A DNA stretch of 64,000 bases, taken from contig VTPC01000463.1 in the NCBI GenBank assembly GCA_011009095.1, positions 48,374 through 112,373 on the forward strand, in the 5' to 3' direction. Shown one piece after another: positions 24,912 to 37,500 of the stretch. How positions within the stretch are numbered: position 1 is the stretch's first letter; every line of letters starts with the position of its first letter. This stretch comes from Ignelater luminosus (taxonomy: Eukaryota; Arthropoda; Insecta; Coleoptera; Elateridae). The notes beneath the pieces are model-generated. The model ran no database searches, was not told the DNA's origin, and worked only from the letters and a program-made list of their open reading frames with translations. The position numbers were made by a program, and so were the translations under genes.

Positions 24912-25400
24912 TAGGGTGTCCCAAAGTGTCCCGCATTGTTACGAAAACTCTAGAAGCGTGTTTAGGCATTCAAACTAAAGAAAAATGTAGCTACTGTTTA
25001 CGAGATACAGGATGCCAAAGTCTTATTTGAAATCTCTACACAGTTTTTACTCTTCAGTATTTACTATCGTTTAAATTCCTGTATCATAGGCGGAAATGTA
25101 TAGGGTGGCGGAAAATCCATGTGGCGCAACTGAAATAAATTTACTTCGTCTGATAATTTAGAGCGCCATGAAGCTTGTATTTTTTCGTGGGATGCACCGA
25201 TTTCAGATAAAGTCAAATTTCTGGACGTCTAGCAATAGCAAAATTTCATCTTCTAATAGCTCTAAAATAGTAATAATGAAATCGTAGACCTAGACCACAG
25301 TTTCTAGCTTTTTTTATCGTCATCAGTATGCCATAGGGATCTTCTATCTACCTTATAGTATTCGAAAACGAAAGCAACGCGCCCTGTACAAGAGTTGTTT
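24912..25400. repeat. Dispersed repeat beginning AGGGTGTCCC
   Basis: It starts GTAGGGTGTCCCAAAGTGTC and includes the GATACAGGATGCCAAAGTCT block shared with about 11645-11780. A CGCGCCCTGTAC word near 25379 may be the opposite end. Non-coding. Confidence 0.4.
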
Positions 25401-26439
25401 AATATTACATTAATAGAAAAGCGTACACATTGGCATCGCTTAAATTTGTGAATATTAAAGATCGTTATATTCTACTACTGGCCGTACATAAATTCAAAAA
25501 GGGTTGTCTTGGTCTACGACTTTCTATACCTGCAAATAGAATTTTCGCCATTGGCTTTTAGTCGACTAGCAACTTAGATTTTTCTAAATTCAAAATGATC
25601 TAAGTTTTGCAAATAACAACCAAAAGAAAACCTCTGCTCGGTAATGTAGAAAAAGCCCTCCTTTCATTTTCAACGAGACTTGACAGGCAGGAAGAAATCT
25701 TCACGCTGATATCCCAATCTCCAACAATAGCTCAACCCCTTCTCGAGACAGGGACGTTCGTTGAGATTTGCCTAAATTACAAAAAGAACCACTAGAAGAA
25801 GTCTATCTTTGACAGATCCAGTCGATGTTTGATTTTTAGTCATTGTCTAAACAATGGCTTAATTTGTAACTCGACTCACTCGATGGGTTTCATTTCTTTA
25901 GGAGCTCAGAGGCTCTTCTTAAGTCAAGAATTAGGATCTTAGAAAAACAAAACTCATCAAAAGCATACGGAAACTTCCAGCAAAAACGGTCGCTGGAAAG
26001 TTTCAAATTCAGGCCTCTTAAATGCAAACCTAGGACATTTACAATATGAGTGAATTCATTGAAAAGTTTGATTGTCAGATTAATAATTTTGGAACTGTCC
26101 AAACATGTGGAGGACTGAAATAAGAAACTTCGAGTTGCGACAGTTGCTTTTCAAAGAGCAATTCGTCTCAATGCAATGGTCAGAATGAGGATACCAAAAT
26201 CACTACAAATTTTTAAAACTCTGAAACTAAAAAACTAAAATCTGAAATTTTCTTATTAAAGCCGTGTTTCCCAAAAAAAGGTCAGACTTTCAATACCAAG
26301 CGGTAAATTAAAAAGATCAAAATTTTCAAGCATTTTTGTTCCTTGGAAATTATCATAACATCTTCTGACTGAAATATAGATTTTCTTCAACGGTAAGGTT
26401 AGAATTTCTAAGAGTAGAGATTTTTAAGTTTTGGTAGCC
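25401..26439. other. Non-coding, no gene recognised
   Basis: Frames at 25607-25795 (+) and 25890-26102 (-) do not resemble known proteins. Confidence 0.4.
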
Positions 26440-26705
26440 ATCTATTGTTTTTGGTGTTATATGGAAATATCTGGGAATGCAAAGCATAACCACAACGAAC
26501 TCCTGTTTTGTTACTTTTCTCAAATTTTGGCAGCCATCTTGATCATGTTCCCGAGGTGATATCAAAAAACTAAAAGTATACGTTTGTCTTATTTTTTGAT
26601 GTAGAATGCGATTCTAAAGCAAAAGATTTTTTTGAAACTTTTCCACAGACAGACTTCGCAAATTCAGTACGACTCCTTCAGTTCGTTGAAAATACCATCA
26701 ACTCG
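26440..26705 (+). repeat. Dispersed repeat, copy 1 (second copy at 31456-31775)
   Basis: It shares with the second copy the blocks AATGCAAAGCATAACCACAA, CCCGAGGTGATATCAAAAAA, GATGTAGAATGCGATTCTAA and ACAGACTTCGCAAATTCAGT, in the same order and orientation. It is non-coding. Ends are not defined. Confidence 0.7.
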
Positions 26706-29700
26706 GTTATATTTAGGTAAAATTAAAAAGATTTAGTTTATTACGTAATGTTTGTTTGTAAAATTCGTTTCAGTTGTATCAGATTGGATTCTGAGTTAGA
26801 ATTACTTTAAATTTAAACTCGAATATTGGATACGATTCAGTTCGGTATTGTTGAAATAAGTTTGAATACATCAAACACGAATGCATTTTAAGTAGTGAAA
26901 ATAACTTCAACCAACTAAATATTTGATCAATTCCTCAAAATGATACGCACTAACAATTATATAAGGGAAAAATGGTTACCATTATCTGGATATTTGATAA
27001 CAAATTGTACTTATTTAAAGAATATCCTAATTTGTTAACGGTCATACTCATAATTAAATTTCTACTTACATAAATCCTCATATAGTGTAATTACAACGAA
27101 CTTCCTACTATGTTATATAAATTTCAATTTACGTAGGTTGCAAAGTTCATTACACGATTATAACGAATTTTATGAAATTAAAATCTACAAGATTTTTCCA
27201 GAAATATCAAAACAAAAAAATTACACATTTTTTTGGAAAATTTACAATTTTAAGCAATTTTTGGGAAATAAATCCACCAAATGCAAGGTCGAAAGAAATT
27301 AGCCAATGATATTCATACTCGATCTCCCACTATTTTAAACAAATTCCTTTATCAATTTCGCTATTGGTGTTTCAAAGCAGACTCAACAAAATTCGTGTGC
27401 TTTATCGGGCCAATGCCGTTTATAGTGATAAAAGCAGTATGTTTCTTAGAAAGTCTAGCCGATTCCAGGAATTATTTCTTTTGATATTATAATTAGCTTT
27501 ATATGTTTTGCTTATTGATTTATTAGGTTTTCTTTATCTAGTGATAACAAAACGTATTTGTAACAATTTAATTGTATTAATACTATTAATTATTGCTTAT
27601 TATATTAATAATTAGTATTAACAATTAGGTTCGAGGTTCGATATAATTTTTTTTAATTGTAATATTAATAAATAAAAAGACCCTCTGATAAAGAGTGCAT
27701 CTAATTATATCAATTGATAAGTTATTAGAATAAATTGGGGTAAATACATACCGAGACGCAACACTTGTTTAACAAACAAAAAAACGCATCATTCGTATAA
27801 TAAATGGCAGTGACATTGTACCAATTTTTTTAATAACTGAAAAATAGGCGCCAGAGCAGCGATTTAAGATAGGACGCATAGTCAACAAGATGATAGTCGT
27901 CGGTCATCCAGTTCTCACATGTAAATTTGCGTCAATCCTTCTATTTGTTATTACGTTAATCACATTAGAAAAATATTTATTGTAATACTGTTACCATTTT
28001 ATGCATAATATTGGTTTTCTTTTTAGTTTCGAAACATTTATGTAGATAAGCAAGAAAGAAAGAAAGAAATAAGGTTAATTTTGATTGATTTTTAAGAAAT
28101 TAATTTATTAATAGAAATCAACAAAATCAAAAATTCATATCTTTAAATTTTATTATTAATTAACAGATTTGATAATACATATTGACTTTTATGTACTAAT
28201 AACCTCAATAGTACGAACCTTTTCAGCTGTTGCATAAACTACTTACAACAATAATATCACATCATACACGTCTAGTGAAATTAATTAATTTTATTTTTTC
28301 CGCCTAATAATGTTTTGAAAAGATTTTTCAATAAATACAAAATAATCCAACGCACAAAAATAAACACGAATATAAATTTTCTCGAATTTCTCCAAATTAT
28401 ATAATAAACGAAATTAAAGAAAAACATTAATGGAAGTCACCGCATCACTTTTATTAAACGCAAATAAACTTTGGTTATATACCCTATGGAATACGAGGCA
28501 ACAAAAACAAACTCAATTTAAAATTCCTTTGATTTAATGGATGTTTGATTTCTGAATTATCAAAAAAAAAGGACTTCGGTAATTACTAGTATTAAATTTA
28601 GATGTGATGTAGGTGGCGACAGCAATTAACAAACGAATTGCATTACTTATTTGAAAATAAATCCCAACCACGTAACGTGAACAATTTGTTTTCTTTCTTT
28701 CTCTCTCTCACTCTGCCTGTCTTTGTATGTATTTATTTATTCTGGAGTAAATTAAAGAGAAAAATGTGAAAAAGTTATTAAAAAATATTTTAATGTTTGT
28801 TGTCATTTGTTTTAATTTATTAAAATTTAAATATTTTCATATTTACAAAGCCACTTTTTTAACTTTAACACTTGGTTAGCCATCCATTTCAGGCTTTACT
28901 TGTCAAACTTCTAATTTGTAGTTTTTTAAAATTATATATTATTAAATTTATTAAGCGTAGCGGGTGGTTGGTTTTTCATTACACACTTATTAATTTTGTT
29001 AGAATAAAATTTTTCAAAAAATTCAATTGTAAGATAAAATACCATCACCAGTAAAACAAAAGAGTAGCAATTTGAAGAATAAGTGTTTTAAATGGAACAC
29101 ACTGTTTTATTAGATAATTAGAATGATTATGGAATTCTGGATTCAATGCAACTTTTATTTTTTCAATTAGCCAATAAATAAGTTCGTACCATACGTTCAT
29201 TAAATTCAAGGTCCCTAAATAGTTTGAAACAAAACAACTTATTCAAAATACCTACTATTAAGGAATTAAACTTCATAAACATAGCTTAAGGAAAATGAAA
29301 ACTGCAATCAATTATCATACTGATGCCCTGCTCTGTTAAGTTCTAAAAGTTTGAAAGAGAAATGCTAATTATCCACTGCTCGACATTGGTTTATTTGTTA
29401 ATTATTATTAATTAATATTAACAAATTTTGTTGTTCCAACTCTGGTCAAAATTCAGATAAAACTATATCACATCATTTTCTGTCATTCAACAGCCTTAAA
29501 ATTTCAATCGCTCTGGCAAGTTTTACTGGGCCAGAAATCGCAGCAAATGTGTTTAGCCCAAAAAGTCCAAAGCAGAACTAGAATGCTTAGGATGACTCAA
29601 CTCTCAACAGAAATCAAAAAATGATTATTCTGTACAACTTAAGATTCTTCATTGTCTATGATTCGCTTTCACTGCTAGTCTATCTATCACCACTACTACT

Positions 29701-30522
29701 ATCTAATCAAGGCTCTAAGTCTGATTGATCAGCATCCTTTTTTGTGCGTTGTCTAGAATGTAACCTAAGCCCTTTTTATAAAATCGTTCAAATCAATCAC
29801 TTCATTGAAGTTGGCTGCTTTCTTGGTTTGTAATAACACTGCAACTGCAAAATTCTACAATGATCTTTAATTATTTTAAAAGAAAATTTTGCAAAAGACG
29901 GCCAACTACAATGGTTCTAAGGTGGTCAAAACTTGATTTTCCCAGATATTCTAACAAAAAACCAATCGAAAATCGTCTGAATTCGGTTTACATGTTGAGT
30001 CATTAAATACCATTTACGATAAAAAAAAGTCCCACCTCGATGGAAAAACGCATCTCTTCCTAAATGTCAGGGTGGGACTGAGGAATTACAAGAAGATCAA
30101 ACTGTACCTACACCAATCTTGTTCAGAGATTTCTACCTGGCACATATTCGAATTTCGTTGCGATCGGTGAATGTTTGGTATTTCTCGCCGTTCTTCCAAA
30201 ATGGACAGAATAGGTGGGCTACCATCTTGTTATTCATCGAAAAACTTTTACATTATGATAATCTCGTATTTACGAGTCCGCAAACGAACCCTTTGGTGCC
30301 ATCTTGATATCTTTAAGAAACGCTATGGAGAGGCCTGCCGACGAACGTCTATGAATCAGAATTTGACCAAGTAAATGCTAAGCACATGGTCGGAAACTTT
30401 TGCCGTTTTCGCCGTCATCATAATGCACACCGAGATCACTTTTTAAACCCAAAGAGTGAGTATTTTGAGTTGATATGTTTGGCAGACTTAAGCTACAATC
30501 TTGCTCCAGACAACAAAACAAA
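26706..30522. other. Non-coding, no gene recognised
   Basis: Very AT-rich. A short AAGA microsatellite lies near 28050 and a TTTC/CTCT tract near 28690. About 29440-30410 is less AT-rich and may be a decayed element, but no frame is conserved. Confidence 0.45.
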
Positions 30523-30768
30523 ATAGGTCTTATTCTTCATTCTATATTAGCGCTAATACAATTTACACTACAAGATCTATTTTAAAAGTTTAATTAGCTA
30601 ATGCAATTAAAATATAAACTTAAAAGAGGTTAGAGAGTAAGGTACGTAATTAGGGCCTTATTTGCGCATATGTTTACATGTGTTTTAGTTCAAGTTAGTT
30701 AAACAATTAAAATAGATCTTGTAAGTGTAAGTTGTGTTAGCTCTAACAGGTTAGAGAATAAGGCCCAA
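30523..30768. repeat. Inverted-repeat MITE or back-to-back pair with GGGCCTTATT ends
   Basis: The outer ends are AGGTCTTATTCTTCATTCT (from about 30523) and the inverse of GGGCCTTATTCTCTAACCT (ending 30768). The arms share a 60-bp inverted block including ATTTTAAAATAGATCTTG-like sequence. AAT flanks both sides. Internally GTTAGAGAGTAAGG (about 30629-30642) is followed by GGGCCTTATTTGC (from 30654), so two copies of about 115 bp may lie end to end. The ends recall PIF/Harbinger MITEs. Confidence 0.55.
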
Positions 30769-31288
30769 TATCTTACTGTTCACAAGTTATGGATGAAAAA
30801 CCTCGAAACAATGTGAAGAGAAATCATATAACTCACATTAGGAACTTTCAATTCAAAAAAAGCGGAACTCCTGGGGGAATAAACCATTTCGATTATATAT
30901 CATCGAGTTTCGTTGAGAAACTCTGTTTCAGAACGTTCTCACTTCATTTCGTGCAAATTAGCCTTTCTATGATTTGCTGTTGATGAATATTTTTCTTCTG
31001 CAGAGATCCTTTTAGTTCTGTGCATAGATTTCTCCAAATCTTCTTACAAATAGTTCTTTAGTGTAAGATTTAGAGTATACATTCAGAACTAAATTATTCC
31101 AATCAGATGCCTCTCTAATGTTAGTTTCTGTTGATAAATGTCTTTGTAGTGGTTCAGTGCCCAGTAGGAAACCGCATGAGCAGTTAGTATCGCTTGAAAA
31201 CTGTTAATTTGAGATAGATCTCATTTATATTGCATTCTAAATTGGGTACAGGAATCCAAATAAATAATATACAAGGTGTTCTATTATA
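30769..31288. other. Non-coding, no gene recognised
   Basis: No conserved frame; the short frame at 30789-30983 (+) looks random. Confidence 0.4.
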
Positions 31289-31961
31289 CAAAGTGTTCAT
31301 AAATGTTTCTAGATCCAGTTGGCTATGGAATATAATTTTGATGCGCCGCCTTGATGATTGTCCTGCATTTAGCAATTTTGTTAATCTTTATTATTATTAT
31401 TATTATTTATTTATCTAAGCTTCATTCATTTTTGAATAAATAAATAATATATTAAAACATCTGGAAATGCAAAGCATAACCACAACGAACTTCGTTTTGT
31501 TACTTTTTTCAAATTTCGGCGGCCATTTTAATCAAGTTCCCGAGGTGATATCAAAAAACTAAAACTATATGTGTCTCTTACTTTTTTATGTAGAATACGA
31601 TTCTAAAATAAAAATTAATTTTTGAAATTTCGGCGGCCATTTTGAATATGTCTTTAGTTTTTGATGTAGAATCCAAATCTGAAGTGAAAATTTAAAAATT
31701 TTAAAAAAATGCGGACGGACAGACAGACAGACTTCGCAAATTCAGTAACGGCTCCTACTGGAGTTCGTTGAAAATTTTTAAAGTTACTTTTTAATTATTG
31801 CTCTTTAAAAAACACAAGATTAGGCAACCATCAAAACAACGATGCAATTCGTGTAACGTGACAAACATTCTAATACATATTCTGTTTTTCAAAAGGCGGC
31901 AAATGCAGCCACGAGCATGATTTCACAACCCACTGGACCAGAAACATTTATGAACACTTTG
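31289..31961. mobile_element. Mariner-type MITE interrupted by a dispersed repeat
   Basis: Terminal inverted repeats CAAAGTGTTCATAAATGTTT (+) and its inverse end at 31289 and 31961 and are flanked by TA on both sides. Similarity continues inwards (TCCAGT-G-GGT, GCCGCCTT). The middle (about 31443-31790) is the dispersed repeat also found at 26440, so the MITE was probably invaded by it. Confidence 0.65.
31456..31775 (+). repeat. Dispersed repeat, copy 2
   Basis: Same blocks and orientation as 26440-26705. In addition AATTTCGGCGGCCATTTT occurs twice (about 31512 and 31628), and there is a GGACGGACAGACAGACAGAC tract just before the shared CTTCGCAAATTCAGTA block. Confidence 0.7.
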
Positions 31962-33949
31962 TATAATATAGTACACACAAATATTGTTTTATCGATGCAG
32001 CATTATGAATTCTCACGACTTGTCAAAACTTCTAATATAGTACAATTGTACATTGAAGGCAGAATCAAGTGGCAAATAATTTAAAAAATTCCCTGTAATG
32101 AAACTTCTCAATTTCTTAAATCATTATTGATTTCAACAATGTAGTATATGTTTTATTCAAGTACAATTTACAAAAAAAAACCACAAAATTTCCACAATAA
32201 TAAATATAATAACAAGCACTTATAAGCATAAACATGTGAATTAAAAATATCACTATTTCCTTCAACAGCCCCTAGAGACTGCAAGCAACCTTGCAGAAGT
32301 CAGTTATTCTTTTCTTAAGAATCGCAACAACAGCCTCGTTCTATCTAGTCATAACAACTAATTATAAAAATTATTTACAAGAACAAATAATATTTAGCAG
32401 ATCTAATGTTATAATCAACAAAAAAAAATAAATTTCAAAGCAAACTTATAGGAAATTTTAAAAGGATGTAAAATTTTAAAACTAGAACAGTCTAATTGGA
32501 ATTTAGGAAATTAATAACGCATTTAACAAGATTCTTAAAATAAATGGGGGTCAATTGTTATATCAATATTTCAGGTCTAGATAGAAACTGACAAAATATT
32601 TACTGTTTTACATTCTCCAATTAGCGCACGACATTGGACCTTTGTATTTCTTTTTTATTTTAAATTTCGAAATAATGTTACGCAGACACAAACAACAAGA
32701 AATAAGGTTAAAAAACTGGGAAAGAGCATAATTAAAAACAAAATCTCTATCTTTATTATTTTCATCTCCAAATCTGAAAATAAAAAAAATGAAATCAAAA
32801 AACCTTTCCGGTTAATAAAATTTGGAAAATTTATGTATATAAACTTAATCACACGGTTCTTTGATAAATAACCATAAAGTCGCACTTTACGTAACTTGTT
32901 TACTGATAAGAATTAAAACTTAAAAAGTAATTATTTTTTTTTTCAAGTTCATAAAATAACTTTCCACAACCAAAATAAAGATTTATCTATCAATGGGTCT
33001 TCATTTTCTTTGAGACTAATCATTAGTTACAATTTGTCCTCTTTTAAATTCATCTTTTAAACAAACGTTGGGAGTGAAACTAATTAAGAAAAATCCAAAC
33101 AACTTCAAGTAAGATTTTCTTTTTAAAAATTATTTTTTTTAAACTATAAATTCTATTAAACTACCTTGGATTATACAAGGGTTTAGTAAAGTTTGATATA
33201 CCATAAATCCTAGCTTAGGATGTCAGTCAGTAGATAAAGTACTAGTTAGTTGTACTTGACAAGAAATAGTGGGAGGCATATGAGGCAGACTCTGGTTAAG
33301 TACTCTTGAGACTACTCGACTTATTCTGTTGTATGTATGTATAGGTATAGCATTATAATAAAAGGGATAGCCTACAAGTACTGCATATTAAATTAGAATA
33401 TGAACTTCTTAAAAGAAAAATTCCATACTTCTAGCATAATTTATTGAAAGCAAAAAACTTTTTTAAAGAAAACTAAATTGCTTGTTTAGTTCTACCTCCT
33501 TATTAAGAGAAATGCTATATTTTTCAACATATTCTTTAAAAATGTAATTATTTTGTTTTATCAATTCTAACAAAGGCTTATTTTCAAGAAAACAGTCTTT
33601 TTTATATAATTTAATAAGAATCTCAAGTAACACAATCACAATTGAACTTTAATATTCATTTTCAAGGAAATCTTCTCTGCAAATAAAACTTCTAAAAATA
33701 TATAATTTCATCTACGAATTTGTATTTTCAGAATATACAATCTATCAGTTAATTGAAACTTGATAGCTCAAAAAATCCTTCATTACTACAAGGCAAATAA
33801 ACAGAAAATCATTAAATAAAAATCTGACACCTCTTGATCCGATACATTCGAAAATATTGAGCAACAATATTAAATTACTATAATTTGTATTGATTTTTTA
33901 TTTTTAAGAACTCTCAAGAACTAATCTAAATTTATTTTTTTGTTACAGA
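31962..33949. other. Non-coding sequence upstream of the neuropeptide exon
   Basis: No conserved frame. It ends with a T-rich tract and TTGTTACAG, a good splice acceptor directly before the coding exon, so at least its right end is probably intron. Confidence 0.5.
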
Positions 33950-34360
33950 ATGAACTTTTCTGGAACCAAACATTTACTCCTAGTACTGATTTTGCAAGTA
34001 ACCATAAACGAACAATTATGTGCTCCTTTACAAAGTACCGATTACTCGTCCAATTCACTAGACTGTTGTTCACCAAAAGCAAAACGGCAAATACCAGAAA
34101 GAGAAGCCAAAAAGAACATATTCGTATCGAGAGGTTGGGGAGCAGGTGGAATGCCTTTTAGTGTTTTATATATGAGCCCTCATTCCTCTAAAGCACCCTT
34201 ATATTCCGAACCAATATTTAGAGCTGCCCCATTATCTGCACCAAAATTAAGAGAAGATGTGGAAATTGAACAACCACCAAAACTTAAAAGTCGAAGGCAA
34301 TATTCAGTTATTCCTCAACTATTTGTCTCGTATGGATGGGGCCCAATGGGGAAGAAATGA
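33950..34360 (+). CDS. Secreted neuropeptide precursor with a C-terminal amidated peptide
   Basis: A 136-residue precursor in one exon. Residues 1-25 form a signal peptide (MNFSGTKHLLLVLILQ, cut probably after QLCA). A spacer with a Cys pair (39-40) is followed by basic sites KAKR (43-46), KK (54-55) and RR (115-116). The last peptide, residues 117-133 (QYSVIPQLFVSYGWGPM), is bounded by RR and by G134-K135-K136-stop. Gly is the classic amide donor, and N-terminal Gln may cyclise. A second segment after KK55 begins NIFVSRGWGAGG, so FVS-R/Y-GWG occurs twice (58-64 and 125-131). The exon starts one base after a TTGTTACAG acceptor, so the start is well set and an upstream non-coding exon is expected. 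Family: an insect neuropeptide I cannot name firmly; HanSolin would be my first comparison, unverified. A competing frame from 33940 is a shadow. Confidence 0.8.
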   Translation: MNFSGTKHLLLVLILQVTINEQLCAPLQSTDYSSNSLDCCSPKAKRQIPEREAKKNIFVSRGWGAGGMPFSVLYMSPHSSKAPLYSEPIFRAAPLSAPKLREDVEIEQPPKLKSRRQYSVIPQLFVSYGWGPMGKK

Positions 34361-34516
34361 GTGCAAACATTATATTTTATATTTATTATTAATAATTACT
34401 ATAATTTTTTGATGCCAAAGAACTGACTGTTAATTTAATTATTTGTTAATGTCCAAATGTGATAAAAGTAAGTTCATCTAAATAAGGAATTATTATTGTA
34501 TGTAACAAAAAGATGC

Positions 34517-34522
34517 AATAAA
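34517..34522 (+). terminator. Polyadenylation signal of the neuropeptide gene
   Basis: AATAAA lies 157 bases after the stop codon in a T/A-rich 3' flank. It is the first good signal downstream. Confidence 0.6.
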
Positions 34523-37500
34523 TGTATAAGAAAATTTAATTATTTTATTTAATTAATCTAAATTTTTGTAAGCGAAACGTATTAATAATGAGTTTTGCAA
34601 GGTGTTCTAATTACACAGGTATTTTATTTAAATTAAAATATAAAAAAGTATCAAAAGAAATTAGTTTTAGGTTAACTTGACATAGTATGAGTATTTAAAA
34701 TGTTAATTTTATCACAAATTAGGACCTAAACAAAAACATTTTTAAATGAAATGCCTATCTGAATAGCTTCTTTTGCATAAATGCTGTTTAGTAATGCCAA
34801 ATGTACAGAAAGTTTTCTGATTAAGTGATCTATCGAAACAAGGAAGTAAAATATTAGACTGTCATTCTTGTTTTTACTTTTGACAATCGTCAAACTGCAA
34901 TTAAATAGTTAATCATTACAAATTAACTTCAAATGACTATAGAACAAAAATTACTTATTCTAGTAGATATTTTTCATATTATGTTAATTTATTTAAAATA
35001 AATAAAATTTAAATTACATATTTTATTGTAAAAATTAGTTTGTACATAACCTCAAAAAAATTCACATCTACTATTATTAGTTACTCTAGTATGTACATGA
35101 TCTAAACTGCATAAGGCATAGGTTTCCTAACCATAAGTGACTCTGATAAGACGAGTTCTTTACACACATTATAATAATGTGTATAATTATTCTTTTGTTT
35201 GTAGAAGTTATTGAAGAAAAACTGCCTTTCATGTGAAAATGAAAAATACATTGTGGGTATAGTTTCCACAACAGATATACATTTACTGGTTTTATCAAGT
35301 AGGTACATGTTACCTTGTCCTCGTTTGATGTGAGTAAGAATGCTGATGCATGTTGCCAATTATCAACAGATAATTAGATGACACATTGCGGTATCATATA
35401 GTATCAAACACCTAATTCATAACCGTCTTAAATAGTGATGGACTGTAATTCAATAACAGAGCTCAGGCATTTTAGTTATGACATAGTATCAGATTTCAGC
35501 ATGTGAGGCATCATATAGTATACTCTAAAAACTGCGTTAACAACTAACTACAGATGTATTGAATTCTTGTTACATAACAATTCGTTTTTAAGATTTACTA
35601 CCTTAAAATTCTTGTTTAAGAGCAAGACAAATCGATAAAAATTTTTCTTTATGGTCCACTAAAACACAGTTTAATAATGTAATAACAATAAGCTGTGAAT
35701 CTAACTTTTGTTTGATTATATGAACTTATGAACTAAATCTGCAAAATAAAATATCACCTATTTAAAAAGTTGAAAAAAAAAACATTTGTTTTTCTACATA
35801 AGAGATTACTAATTTAGCAAATGATGAAAAAATTGCATCACAACCAAGTAAATGTTTCACTTAGAAAAAGTTTGCCGTTGTAAAACAGTAAAATGAAAAA
35901 CAATCGTAAAAACATTGCTTTCATATTCTGCATCAAGTCAACTAAGTCTTTTTGACATTTTTTCACATTTTAATTTGTGAGGAAAATAAAAAAAAACAAA
36001 AACACTGTAAATAGGTAACTTTCTTCTGATTTAATTATCTTCATTATCTCTTTAGAGTTTACTAGATCCCTTCAGTGTACCACCAGATAAGGAGTGTCCA
36101 AAAAATATTTATTTATTCATTTATTAAATTTCAGATTTTCTTTAAGCCGGTACACAATTTTTGTTGTTTCTGTGATTATTTTACTTTTAATTTATTCTCT
36201 GTATCATCAACATAAGATATAATGCCACAGTTACAATGTAAAAATAATAAATCATGAATGTATATTATGAACAAAATTGGACCTAACACACTACGTTGAA
36301 GTACTCCACATTCAAATTTTTGCATATCGTCAATTACATAATTAATTAATTAATAATACATAGACAAATCATAACTGGGTGAACATTTATAAAAAAGAAA
36401 CTTACCACTAAAATTGACAATCAAAACGACATACATTCTTAGCTCCAAAACTAGCTATGATGTAAATATTCTTAGTGGTTTTTATTTTTATTTCTTTTTT
36501 GTTATAATTCTATGCTGCGGTAATGTATACAAGATGTCCCGAAATAACAATGACAACGCATACCACTGATTCTGGGGAACAAATGATGACGATTCATCAA
36601 AAAAAAAAAAAAAAGTTAGGTAAAAAGTTTCTCGTTTTTGAGTTATAAGCTGTCACTCAACACAATTTTTTCTTGATTTTTTAACTGTGTCTCACTAAAT
36701 CTATCGATCTATTTGGTATGCTGGCTTGTTGAGTTAAGATGATCTTTATCCTGAAATATCGATGAAATTAATAATTTGGAACACAAAATTTTACAGGCAC
36801 ACTTCTCTTCGAAGGCCTAGAACTGTTTCTATGAGCAAGATTTTAAAATCTAAGCACTATTATTTAAAAATTCACTTCTTCTGCAAGAAAATTCACCTGT
36901 TGCAATTTTTTCATAAACTCAACCGTTTTCGAGAAAATTAGCTTTTTTGAACGCTTGAAAGATTGTTCCTAATCTCGTCACAGGTAAGTAAATGTAAACT
37001 GATTTGATACTAAAACTACAAAACTTTCATAATACCGAACCTCCTTACAAAAATGGTATACACAGACAACATCATTGACAACAATAAACATCTTAGAAAA
37101 TTCTTATTAATTATTGCTCATTTTTAGATTAAGGAAAACAAAAACATAATTTTTATTTTTTGTTTAGGGCATATATGAAAATCAGCATAAGCATCTTTAC
37201 TGGAAAAAATGTCTAATATAGAATTTATCAAGTCAATGTTAAAATGTCAGATCATGGTACGTATTTAGGTTATTTGGCATGTAAAATGCAATAGACTGGT
37301 TGCACAAAAAAAAACAAATCAGTTGGCACATTTGATTTCACAATTAGCTGATCTGATTGGTTAAATATGTAAAACCAGTTAAATGTGAAATCAAATATGA
37401 CAACAGATTTGATTTCTTTTGTACAACCGGCCCAATATGCAATATTAATTCCTGAAAACAAAAGTTTAAAAATGTATTTACTTGAAGAAACAAACATTTG

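Noticed and set aside
27620-27645. GGTTCGAGGTTCGA, tRNA T-loop-like word
   Set aside because: No cloverleaf arms or A-box around it.
31385-31410. ATT/TTA microsatellite
   Set aside because: Ordinary low-complexity repeat.
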